From positions 3,996 through 67,995 of the forward strand of contig JBBDWL010000141.1 in assembly GCA_040902895.1 (NCBI GenBank): DNA of 64,000 bases, written 5' to 3'. Position numbers and translations under genes: made by a program. The notes under the pieces are model-generated. The model ran no database searches. It saw only the letters and a list, made by a program, of their open reading frames with translations, and was not told the origin of the DNA. This stretch comes from JALYRV01 sp040902895. Lineage in GTDB: Bacteria > Acidobacteriota > Vicinamibacteria > Vicinamibacterales > SCN-69-37. The stretch's first letter is position 1, and each line of letters starts with the position of its first letter. Below are positions 9,166 to 16,387 of this stretch, in pieces.

Positions 9166-12100
9166 AGAAGATCTTCGCGCTGATGTGCGCGCTTGCCGCG
9201 CTCGCAATTTCGCCGTCTGCCCAGTCCGGCAAGCAGCCCGCGCCGAAAGACCCGTTTGCCGCGCTCAAGTACCGCCTCGTCGGACCGTACGCCGGCGGGC
9301 GCGTGTCGCGCGTGGCAGGCATCCCCGGCGATCCGTCGATCTACTACGCGGCCACGGCGAACGGCGGCGTCTGGCAATCGGTGAACGGCGGCATCACCTG
9401 GGCGCCGATCTTCGACAGTCAGCCGATCTCCTCGATCGGATCGATCGCCGTAGCGGCCAGCGATCCGAACGTGGTGTATGTCGGTTCGGGCGAAGCCAAC
9501 ATCCGCGGCAACGTCGCGGCAGGCAACGGCATCTATAAGTCCATCGACGCCGGCAAGACCTGGACGCACGTGTGGAAGCAGGAAGGTCAGATCGGCACGA
9601 TGGCCGCGCATCCGAGGAATGCCGATATCGCCTTCGCCGCGGTGCTGGGCCATGCGTTCGGGCCGAACCCGGAGCGCGGCGTGTACCGCACCACCGATGG
9701 CGGCAAGACGTGGACGCAGGTGCTGAAGAAAAACGCCGACACCGGCGCGTCGGATGTTGCGCTCGATCCCTCGAACCCCAACATCGTCTTTGCCGGATTC
9801 TGGCAGGCGCGCCGCACGCCGTGGGACATGACCAGCGGCGGCCCGGGCAGCGGCCTCTATGTATCGCGTGACGGTGGTGACACCTGGAAGCAGCTCACTG
9901 GATCCGGCCTGCCTGAAGGCCCATGGGGCAAGGTGGGTGTTGCTGTTGCGCCATCGGACGGTAACCGCGTTTATGCGCTCATCGAGGCAGAGCAGGGCGG
10001 ACTGTATCGATCGGACGACGGCGGGTCGACCTGGACGCGCGCGAGCGGCCATCGCGCGCTGCGGCAGCGCGCCTGGTATTACACGACCATCACGGTGAAT
10101 CCGCAGAACCCGAATGACGTGTGGTTCCCGCAGGTGCCGATGCTGCGGTCGATCGATGGTGGAAAGACAATTAAAGAGGTCGGCGGTTTTCACCACGGCG
10201 ATCATCACGACCTCTGGATCGATCCGCTGAATCCGAAGCGGATGATCAGCGGCAACGATGGCGGCGTCGACGTGTCGACCGATGGCGGCGCCACATGGTT
10301 CGCGCCAAAGCTGCCGATTTCGCAGTTCTACCACGTGTCGGTCGACAACCGCGTCCCGTTCCGCATCAGCGGCGCGATGCAGGATCTCGGCACCGCGCAG
10401 CTGCCCAGCAACAGCCTCGACACCGCCGGCATCACCGGCGCGCATTGGTACGACGTCGGCGGCGGCGAGGCCGGCCATGTCGTGTCGAAGCCCGACGATC
10501 CCGACATCGTCTATGCCGGCGAATACCTCGGCGTCATCACGCGCTACGACCACCGCACGAAGCAGGCGCGTCATGTCAGCGCATGGCCCGAGAATCCGTC
10601 GGGTCATGGCGGCGAAGACATGCGGTATCGCTTTCAGTGGACCGCGCCGATTGCCAGCTCGCCCCACGATCCGAACGTGATCTATCACGCGGCGCAGGTG
10701 CTGTTCCGTTCGTCGGACGGCGGGCAGTCATGGTCCGTCATCAGTCCTGACCTGACGACGAATGACAGGGAGCGCCAGCGCTGGTCGGGCGGTCCCATCA
10801 CTGGCGACAACACCGGCGTCGAGACGTGGACGACGATTTTCGCGGTCGCGGAATCGCCGCGCGCCAAGGGTCTCATCTGGGTGGGCAGTGACGATGGCCT
10901 GGTGCATGTCACACGGGATGGCGGCGCGAACTGGACGAATCTCACGTCGAAGATCGCGGGGATGCCGAAAGACGGCACCGTGAGTCTCATCGAGCCGTCG
11001 CCGCACGATGCCGGCACCGCGTATGTCGTGGTCGACGCGCATCGCCTCGACGACATGCGTCCCTATCTGTTCAAGACATCCGACTTCGGCCAGTCGTGGC
11101 GCCGGCTCGACGGCGAGCTCGCGAAAGACGTGTATCTGCACGCGGTGCGGGAAGATCCGAAGCGCCGCGGGATGCTCTATCTCGGCACCGAGCGCGGCGT
11201 GATGATGTCGTTCGACGATGGGAAGACGTGGCGATCGCTGCGGCTGAACCTGCCGGCAGCCGTGCCTGTGCACGATCTCGTCGTCAAAGACGACAGCCTT
11301 GTGGTGGGCACGCATGGCCGATCGATCTGGGTGCTCGACGATTTGCAGCCGTTGCGTGAGTTGTCGACCGCGATTGAAGCGAAGCCGGCGCATCTGTTCG
11401 TGCCGGCCGTGGCCACGCGGTGGACCTATGAGTCGGGCAATCGCGAGCGGCCCGCCGGGCAGAATCCGCCGCGCGGCGCGATGATTCATTACTGGCTGAA
11501 GGACGAACTGAAGACTCCGCTCAGAATCGAGATTGTGGATGCAGGCGGCAAAGTCATCCGCACGCTCTCGAGCGAACCGAAACCGTGGAACGCTGTCGAC
11601 GACTTCGAACCGGAGGAGAAGCCGGAAGGAGCGGTATCGAAGGGCGCGGGTGTGCGGCGCGCTGTGTGGGACCTGCATCACGAGGGCGCCGAGCCGATAC
11701 ATGGCGCGAAGATCGATTGGGGCAATCCGATGCGTGGTCCGGTCGCAGTACCGGGCGCATACACGGTGCGGCTTCGCGGCGAGGGGATCGATCTGTCGCA
11801 GCCGCTGGTGCTGAAGAACGATCCGCGATCGTCCGCGACACAGCCGGATCTCGACGCGCAGCTCGCCATGGCGCTGCAGGTGCGCGATGCCTTCTCGCGC
11901 CTCACCAGCATCGTCAACAGGCTGCGCGATGTTCGGACGCAGCTCGAAGCGCGCGCGAAGGCGTCGCAGCCGTTGCCGAATACGGGCGAGCTGATCAAAG
12001 CCATCAACGGGGCCGTCGCGAAGATCAATGACCTGGAAGGCCGTATGCACAACCCGACGGCCGAAGTCAGCTACGACATCCTGGCCATGCGCGGCGGCTC

Positions 12101-12305
12101 GCGTCTGTATTCGCGACTCTCGCCGCTGATTGGATTTGCGATGTGGGGCGACGGCGCGCCTACGCAGGGCGTGCGGGAAGTGTTCGCCGGGCAACAGAAA
12201 GAGCTGGAGGGCTTCGAGGCAGAAGCAAAGACGATTCTCGAGAGAGACGTCGCGGCCATCAATGCTCTCGCGGCGACGCTGGGGTTGCCGTTCGTGATCC
12301 GGTAG
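9162..12305 (+). CDS. Secreted VPS10/sortilin-type BNR beta-propeller protein
   Basis: A 1,047-residue exported protein, with a signal peptide at residues 1-20 (MKKIFALMCALAALAISPSA). The body contains many BNR/Asp-box repeats of the form S-x-D-x-G-x-T-W, for example SIDAGKTW, TTDGGKTW, SRDGGDTW, SDDGGSTW and SSDGGQSW, which build one or more large propellers. The C-terminal 250 residues, after about residue 760, are a separate mixed domain ending in a helical region. Proteins of this size are common in Acidobacteriota and Bacteroidota near peptidases and are annotated as glycosyl hydrolase (sialidase-like) or sortilin; no sialidase catalytic set was identified. The ATG overlaps the previous stop, so it is co-expressed with the oxidoreductase. 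Confidence 0.85.
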   Translation: MKKIFALMCALAALAISPSAQSGKQPAPKDPFAALKYRLVGPYAGGRVSRVAGIPGDPSIYYAATANGGVWQSVNGGITWAPIFDSQPISSIGSIAVAASDPNVVYVGSGEANIRGNVAAGNGIYKSIDAGKTWTHVWKQEGQIGTMAAHPRNADIAFAAVLGHAFGPNPERGVYRTTDGGKTWTQVLKKNADTGASDVALDPSNPNIVFAGFWQARRTPWDMTSGGPGSGLYVSRDGGDTWKQLTGSGLPEGPWGKVGVAVAPSDGNRVYALIEAEQGGLYRSDDGGSTWTRASGHRALRQRAWYYTTITVNPQNPNDVWFPQVPMLRSIDGGKTIKEVGGFHHGDHHDLWIDPLNPKRMISGNDGGVDVSTDGGATWFAPKLPISQFYHVSVDNRVPFRISGAMQDLGTAQLPSNSLDTAGITGAHWYDVGGGEAGHVVSKPDDPDIVYAGEYLGVITRYDHRTKQARHVSAWPENPSGHGGEDMRYRFQWTAPIASSPHDPNVIYHAAQVLFRSSDGGQSWSVISPDLTTNDRERQRWSGGPITGDNTGVETWTTIFAVAESPRAKGLIWVGSDDGLVHVTRDGGANWTNLTSKIAGMPKDGTVSLIEPSPHDAGTAYVVVDAHRLDDMRPYLFKTSDFGQSWRRLDGELAKDVYLHAVREDPKRRGMLYLGTERGVMMSFDDGKTWRSLRLNLPAAVPVHDLVVKDDSLVVGTHGRSIWVLDDLQPLRELSTAIEAKPAHLFVPAVATRWTYESGNRERPAGQNPPRGAMIHYWLKDELKTPLRIEIVDAGGKVIRTLSSEPKPWNAVDDFEPEEKPEGAVSKGAGVRRAVWDLHHEGAEPIHGAKIDWGNPMRGPVAVPGAYTVRLRGEGIDLSQPLVLKNDPRSSATQPDLDAQLAMALQVRDAFSRLTSIVNRLRDVRTQLEARAKASQPLPNTGELIKAINGAVAKINDLEGRMHNPTAEVSYDILAMRGGSRLYSRLSPLIGFAMWGDGAPTQGVREVFAGQQKELEGFEAEAKTILERDVAAINALAATLGLPFVIR

Positions 12306-12308
12306 GGC

Positions 12309-12479
12309 CTACCGAAGGAAAGACAGTACCCACCCAAGGATGGTCGAGAGGGCCTCGCCGTCTTTCATACCCAGAAAGGCGACCGCTGCAATCGCAACCG
12401 TCAAGATGTCCCGGTCGGCGGTGATGACCAGTGTTTCTGAAGCGCGCTTTCCCCGACAGCGATACTTGATTCGTATCAT
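12309..12479 (-). CDS. Small hypothetical protein (56 aa) paired with the wHTH gene
   Basis: Reading the minus strand from ATG 12479 (or the in-frame GTG 12482) to TAG 12309 gives 56 residues. A basic N-terminal part (MIRIKYRCRGKRAS) is followed by a hydrophobic helix (ILTVAIAAVAFLG) and a second hydrophobic C-terminus (ILGWVLSFLR). It begins 9 bases after the stop of the winged-helix gene, on the same strand and without its own promoter space, so translation is probably coupled. It converges on the stop of the large BNR gene with only 3 bases between them. No family was recognised; a small membrane-associated partner of the regulator is inference. Confidence 0.5.
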   Translation of the reverse strand: MIRIKYRCRGKRASETLVITADRDILTVAIAAVAFLGMKDGEALSTILGWVLSFLR

Positions 12480-12488
12480 CACATCGAC

Positions 12489-12950
12489 CTAACTGAGTTC
12501 GATTGGCTGGTGCCCGATATCCTCCCGAAGCCCGTTCATTTCGCGGAGTTCTTCGAGACTCATGTCTCTTAGATGCATTAACCGTCGAACCGCTGCCGCA
12601 GGATCCTGAAGCAGGTAGTACGTGCGCCCGCTTTTCTTAGCACTCCTAATAAAACCCTTTCGTTCAAGCTCACGCAGCTGCGGCCGGATGTGTTTCGATG
12701 TCTTTACGCCGATCTCGTCGGCAATTTCATCCACCGTCGGAAAGCAAATACCGTGTTTGCTGCTTCGAAGCTGCAAGTAAAGCCATACTCTTATTTGTGG
12801 CGGCGTCATATGCCGCAACAAGCGTCTGTAATCGATCGGCACGGGCACGAAGCCTTTTGTGCCGGTGTCGAAAATCTCAGCATCAGGAAATAGCTCGCCT
12901 CGAATTCGTTCGTCACGGGAAGGTCGGGAACTGCTCGGTCTTTTAGCCAT
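12489..12950 (-). CDS. Winged helix-turn-helix protein (HTH_36-like)
   Basis: A 153-residue DNA-binding protein. After a charged, flexible N-terminus of about 40 residues comes a winged helix at about residues 47-112 (MTPPQIRVWLYLQLRSSKHG, then FPTVDEIADEIGV, then LRELERKGFIRSAKKSGRTY). This resembles the HTH_36-type domain found in phage and plasmid replication or regulatory proteins. Codon use is less GC-rich than the flanking genes. The DNA just upstream of its start (13019-13080) holds tandem imperfect CAAGCCAGT copies that could be its binding sites. Its role is unknown: replication remnant or island regulator. Confidence 0.6.
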   Translation of the reverse strand: MAKRPSSSRPSRDERIRGELFPDAEIFDTGTKGFVPVPIDYRRLLRHMTPPQIRVWLYLQLRSSKHGICFPTVDEIADEIGVKTSKHIRPQLRELERKGFIRSAKKSGRTYYLLQDPAAAVRRLMHLRDMSLEELREMNGLREDIGHQPIELS

Positions 12951-13018
12951 AAAATGAGCCCCGCCAAATCATGCAGGCGTGACAGGGTACGAGTTCTCCC
13001 TCCCTAGCCCACCCTATT

Positions 13019-13080
13019 GTTCAAACCAGTCAATACAACCAAGCCAGTTCAAGCCAGTCAAGCCACGTCAATACACCAAT
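13019..13080. repeat. Iteron-like imperfect direct repeats (CAAGCCAGT/CAAACCAGT)
   Basis: At least four spaced near-copies of CAA(G/A)CCAGT occur in 60 bases, and the longer unit GTCAATACA(A)CC occurs twice (near 13029 and 13067). They lie between the divergent winged-helix and TIR-like genes. The spacing resembles operator or iteron arrays; no function is shown. The rest of the 12951-13245 intergenic region contains nothing else recognisable. Confidence 0.5.
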
Positions 13081-13245
13081 CTACTTCAAACTGTTGATTC
13101 CATTGAGCTTATGGTTCTGTCGTGGACACATTTGTCCGAGTGGTTGACGTCGCCGCGACTATGGTGCCCTAAGGTTCTCGCAGAAAGGCCATAAGATTCC
13201 TGAGTTTCCAACCCGTTCTCGCGACGGATTTCGTTGGCGGATTCT

Positions 13246-14031
13246 ATGGCTACCTGCTTTGTGATCCAGCCGTTCGACGGCGGCCCTTTTGACAAGCGGT
13301 TCGAGGATGTCTTTGTGCCAGCCATTTCAGCTGCCGGCCTGGAACCGTACCGAGTTGATCGCGATCCCACTGTCGTAATTCCTATCGATCAAATCGAGAA
13401 AGGCATTCGAGGGGCGGACGTCTGTTTGGCCGACATTTCTACCGCCAATCCGAATGTCTGGTTCGAGCTCGGATATGCGATAGCCGCGGGCAAGCCTGTG
13501 GTCCTTGTTTGTGAATTCGAAAAGGACAAGAGGTTTCCCTTCGACATTCAACATCGCGCGGTTGTGACGTACCGAACGGAGTCTCCTAGCGACTTCACGA
13601 ACCTGTCGCAACAGATTACAGCTCGACTCTCAGCCGCATTACTAAAGGAAGAGCGACTAGAGCGATTGGCAGAATCGGCGGTCGTGGCAGAAGTTGAGGG
13701 ACTAAGTTCGCTCGAGATTGTGGCGCTTGTGGCCGCAACTGAGAATTCTGATGCGCCCGATTATCCTGTTTCTGCTTGGACCATTCGGCATGACATGGAA
13801 AGGTCCGGCTATACCAAGATTGGTACTACTATCGGTCTAACCTCGTTGATTCGAAAGGGAATGCTCGAGGCGATTCGTGAAGTGGATATCAATGGCAATC
13901 CAGAGGCTAGCTATAGACCCACTCCGCTCGGTTTGCAGTGGCTATTGGATCATCAGGACAAATTGGTACTGCACAAGCCTCACAAGACGCGAGAATCCGA
14001 CGATCTGCTCGACGCGGACATACCGTTCTAG
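13246..14031 (+). CDS. TIR-like/nucleoside deoxyribosyltransferase-like putative NADase with C-terminal wHTH
   Basis: A 261-residue protein. Residues 1-135 form a Rossmann-like TIR-related domain: the first strand is CFVIQPFDG, then IPIDQIEKGIRGADVCLADI, then NPNVWFELGYAIAAGKPVVL, where Glu74 occupies the position of the catalytic glutamate of TIR NADases and deoxyribosyltransferases. Residues 150-260 look like a winged-helix or sensor domain. Such proteins act as NAD-degrading effectors in anti-phage systems or as standalone toxins; activity here is inferred from the motif only. The ATG at 13246 is preferred over the upstream in-frame TTG 13234 because GGCGGA lies at ribosome-binding distance. 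GC is low compared with the chromosome, consistent with acquisition. Confidence 0.65.
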   Translation: MATCFVIQPFDGGPFDKRFEDVFVPAISAAGLEPYRVDRDPTVVIPIDQIEKGIRGADVCLADISTANPNVWFELGYAIAAGKPVVLVCEFEKDKRFPFDIQHRAVVTYRTESPSDFTNLSQQITARLSAALLKEERLERLAESAVVAEVEGLSSLEIVALVAATENSDAPDYPVSAWTIRHDMERSGYTKIGTTIGLTSLIRKGMLEAIREVDINGNPEASYRPTPLGLQWLLDHQDKLVLHKPHKTRESDDLLDADIPF

Positions 14032-14108
14032 GAGTCAGAGCGAGATTCGTTCTTCTTCCTTGGCGCGGTCTCTTGGCGTGGCATCGTTCCGACGGCGACG
14101 GCGCACCT

Positions 14109-15188
14109 TTATGAGGAAGCCAACTTGGACGAGGGCATCGAGCTTTCGGAGGGTGTGGGGAGCCAGCCCTTCTGCACAAGAACTTGAGACGCCAGAACGA
14201 TTTGCCTTCGCGTGAACTGTTTTTTGCGATCGCCCCAAGAATAGACGGCGCGAACGACGTCGTCCTCGGATTGAGCGAGTTCACGAGACATGACCCAGTG
14301 GACAGTTGACAGGAGTTCCAAGCCCACGGGTGTTTCGAAGCCCTCAACAAGGTCAGCGACCTTGGCGAATCGTGATTGCACGTCAGGATGGTCGAAGAGG
14401 AATTTCCCAGCCTCTTCGACTGCACCCGGGACGAGGCTCAGTTCCTTGTCTGGGGCCTCGCCCTCATGCCCGTAACCAGCGAGAAAATAGCCGTCGATCG
14501 TGGTTAAGACGTGCCGCAGGTTTTCAGCATAGGGGCCGTACGGCGCCTTCACATAATTAAGCCGCAGCTGTTGCCCAGTCTCCTGCATGAAGTACATCAG
14601 TTTGTGAACTTCGAGCAGAGTCACGAACGGATCCAGAAGGCCGCGCAGATATTGTTGCATCAGGCCGATGAGTGCGGCTCGGCCGGCGGTCATCCTTGGT
14701 GGTCGTCGGAAGTTCAAGGGCCCAGCCGGCGCAACATGACTGGGCTCGAAGACGATGAACGAGACATTGGGAAGTGAGCGAACAGCCTCCTCGATCTGCA
14801 GCTTTACGTCGGGCCAACGAAGTCCGCCAAGGCCGCTCCCTAGTGGAGGCATCGCGACCGACCGGATCCCCCGCTCACGAATCACCCCTACGAGGGCGCG
14901 CAATCCAGCCTCGATATCCTCGATCCGACTCTTACCCTTCCAATGGCGCTTGGTAGGAAAGTTGATGATGAACTTGGGATTGTCAACGTAACCGGTTTCG
15001 AAGACGAACATCTCCCCGGGCTGTACTTCGTGAACTGAGCAAGCGCTCTTGTAGGCCCTGAAGTTCTCCGGGAAGGCTTTCTTGAATTGTAGTGCGACGC
15101 CGCGCCCCATGATCCCGACGCAGTTGACCGTGTTCACCAAGGCCTCAGCGTCCGTCCTGAGTATGTCGCCCGTTCTGAATTCGAGCAT
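14109..15188 (-). CDS. darG: DarG antitoxin: macrodomain DNA ADP-ribosyl glycohydrolase with toxin-binding C-terminus
   Basis: A 359-residue antitoxin of the DarTG system. Residues 1-155 are a macrodomain with the ADP-ribose-binding block VNTVNCVGIMGRGVALQFK and the loop PPLGSGLGGLRW; this domain removes ADP-ribose from thymidine in DNA. Residues 165-359 are the helical C-terminal domain that in DarG binds and blocks DarT (FVTLLEVHKLMYFMQETGQ, KAPYGPYAENLRHVL). ATG 15188 is preferred because it opens the first strand (MLEFRTGDIL) and has a GGGGGC sequence upstream; an in-frame ATG at 15206 would overlap darT by 11 bases. Toxin first, antitoxin second is the usual darTG order. Confidence 0.9.
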   Translation of the reverse strand: MLEFRTGDILRTDAEALVNTVNCVGIMGRGVALQFKKAFPENFRAYKSACSVHEVQPGEMFVFETGYVDNPKFIINFPTKRHWKGKSRIEDIEAGLRALVGVIRERGIRSVAMPPLGSGLGGLRWPDVKLQIEEAVRSLPNVSFIVFEPSHVAPAGPLNFRRPPRMTAGRAALIGLMQQYLRGLLDPFVTLLEVHKLMYFMQETGQQLRLNYVKAPYGPYAENLRHVLTTIDGYFLAGYGHEGEAPDKELSLVPGAVEEAGKFLFDHPDVQSRFAKVADLVEGFETPVGLELLSTVHWVMSRELAQSEDDVVRAVYSWGDRKKQFTRRQIVLASQVLVQKGWLPTPSESSMPSSKLASS

Positions 15189-15195
15189 GGTGCTG

Positions 15196-15861
15196 TCAGC
15201 CCCCATAGTACCAGTCTTTCCGCAGCTCCACCTCGGGTCGATGACCTGCCCCTTCTAGGGCCGCCGCGACGCGTTGAGCTATCTCTAACGATCGGACGCC
15301 GATTCGGTACACCAACTCCCAGGGGAAATGCCTTTCGATCAGGAACTCGGCTTGTTTGCCGTCCTTCACCGAGAGCGGAACCCCCGGCCCGGACCATTTG
15401 GCCGCAGCGACTGCGGCCCAATTTATTTCCTGGAGGGCTTCGACGGAGTTTCGATCTTCGAAGTATCGTGCGCCCGCGTTCGACAAAGTAAACGCCCACC
15501 GGTGGCCAGCTTGATCTGCCCAGTTGATCGCACTCCGCAGGTCGGCCTCTAGATGCACAATAGGGCCTTCGCCGCCTCGATACGCTAGGTTCGGGTGATT
15601 GCGCTGCCAGATCAAATAAAGCATCACGGACCGGGGACAGAAGTAAAACGGAACGCACTCTCCAACGTACAGCTCGGGATGTGAGGCGAGACTCAATTCC
15701 GTCAGCCGGCGCTGCTTAATCTCGTCCATGCCGATGATCGTGCCGGTGTTGGGCCGGTTGAGCATTTCAGCATCGGCCCAGAGACAACCGGCAGACAATA
15801 CCGAAGGCAGCCGGTCAACGTGGATGATGTGGTAGATCTTAGGCTGCTCAGGTGGCGGCAC
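15196..15861 (-). CDS. darT: DarT toxin: DNA thymidine ADP-ribosyltransferase
   Basis: A 221-residue toxin that transfers ADP-ribose from NAD+ to thymidine in single-stranded DNA, blocking replication unless DarG reverses it. Characteristic blocks are present: IYHIIHVDRLPSVL at the N-terminus, KQRRLTEL with the NAD-binding arginine, VPFYFCPRSVMLYLI, and the catalytic glutamate in KQAEFLIERHFPW (about residue 172). The start is GTG 15861; a modest GAGC purine stretch precedes it. The gene order and short overlap or spacing with darG, and the lower GC than surrounding genes, support a horizontally acquired toxin-antitoxin or phage-defence module. Confidence 0.9.
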   Translation of the reverse strand: MPPPEQPKIYHIIHVDRLPSVLSAGCLWADAEMLNRPNTGTIIGMDEIKQRRLTELSLASHPELYVGECVPFYFCPRSVMLYLIWQRNHPNLAYRGGEGPIVHLEADLRSAINWADQAGHRWAFTLSNAGARYFEDRNSVEALQEINWAAVAAAKWSGPGVPLSVKDGKQAEFLIERHFPWELVYRIGVRSLEIAQRVAAALEGAGHRPEVELRKDWYYGG

Positions 15862-16005
15862 GCTCGCTCAGCTCTTTCTTGTTCCTCGTACGAAACGCGG
15901 CCAGACAACCCATCCCGGCTTAGCTTATGTACTCCCCCGTGGGAGCGCAAACCTTCTGCGCCCATAGTAGGCCGCGACTTCAGTCCCTGCGTCAGCGGCT
16001 TGTTG

Positions 16006-16049
16006 TTGACAGTCGACACCATGACGGCGTAGTGTCGACAGACGACACT
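16006..16049 (+). promoter_or_regulatory. padR promoter with overlapping 7-5-7 operator
   Basis: A -35 box TTGACA is at 16006-16011 and a weak -10 (TAGTGT) at 16030-16035. AGTGTCG (16031-16037) and CGACACT (16043-16049) form a perfect inverted repeat around a 5-base spacer, ending right at the ATG; a further GTCGACAC half-site lies at 16012-16019. Repressor binding would cover the -10 box and the start codon, the layout expected for PadR self-repression. The predicted leader is only about 8 bases with no Shine-Dalgarno. Confidence 0.6.
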
Positions 16050-16385
16050 ATGGCTAGACACGCCGTTCCCGATCTGCTGCCCGGTACGCTCGACCTGTTG
16101 ATCCTCCGCACGCTCCAGACCGAGCCCATGCATGGCTGGGCCATTTCAGAACGCATCCAGCAGATCTCCGAGGACGTGCTTCAAATTACGCAGGGATCGC
16201 TTTACCCGGCGCTTCACCGCCTCGAGCATCAGGGCTGGATCGAAGCCGAGTGGAAAGTGTCGGAGCTCGGGCGCCGTGCGAAGTACTACCGTCTCACCGC
16301 CACAGGCCGGCGTCAGCTCGCGGTCGAAGCGGGCGAGTGGGAACGCATGGCCGGCGCCATCGGCCGCGTCATGAAACTTGCGTGA
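16050..16385 (+). CDS. PadR family transcriptional regulator
   Basis: A 111-residue winged-helix repressor. The domain is complete: LLPGTLDLLILRTLQTEPMH at the start, GWAISERIQQIS, the recognition helix region ITQGSLYPALHRLEHQGWIE, and the wing YYRLTATGRRQL, followed by a short C-terminal helix, as in the short PadR subfamily. In Acidobacteriota this subfamily usually sits before an FtsX/MacB-like permease gene, as here (next start 2 bases after the stop). The ATG at 16050 was chosen because it follows the operator and gives the normal MARHAVPDLLPGTLD start. It probably represses itself and the permease in response to a small ligand. Confidence 0.9.
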   Translation: MARHAVPDLLPGTLDLLILRTLQTEPMHGWAISERIQQISEDVLQITQGSLYPALHRLEHQGWIEAEWKVSELGRRAKYYRLTATGRRQLAVEAGEWERMAGAIGRVMKLA

Positions 16386-16387
16386 CC

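Noticed and set aside
13019..13080. CRISPR array
   Set aside because: The copies are short (about 9 bases), imperfect and unevenly spaced, with no cas genes nearby.
12306..16049. Integrase-delimited genomic island with att sites
   Set aside because: There is no integrase, no tRNA and no flanking direct repeat; only the base composition and gene content suggest acquisition.
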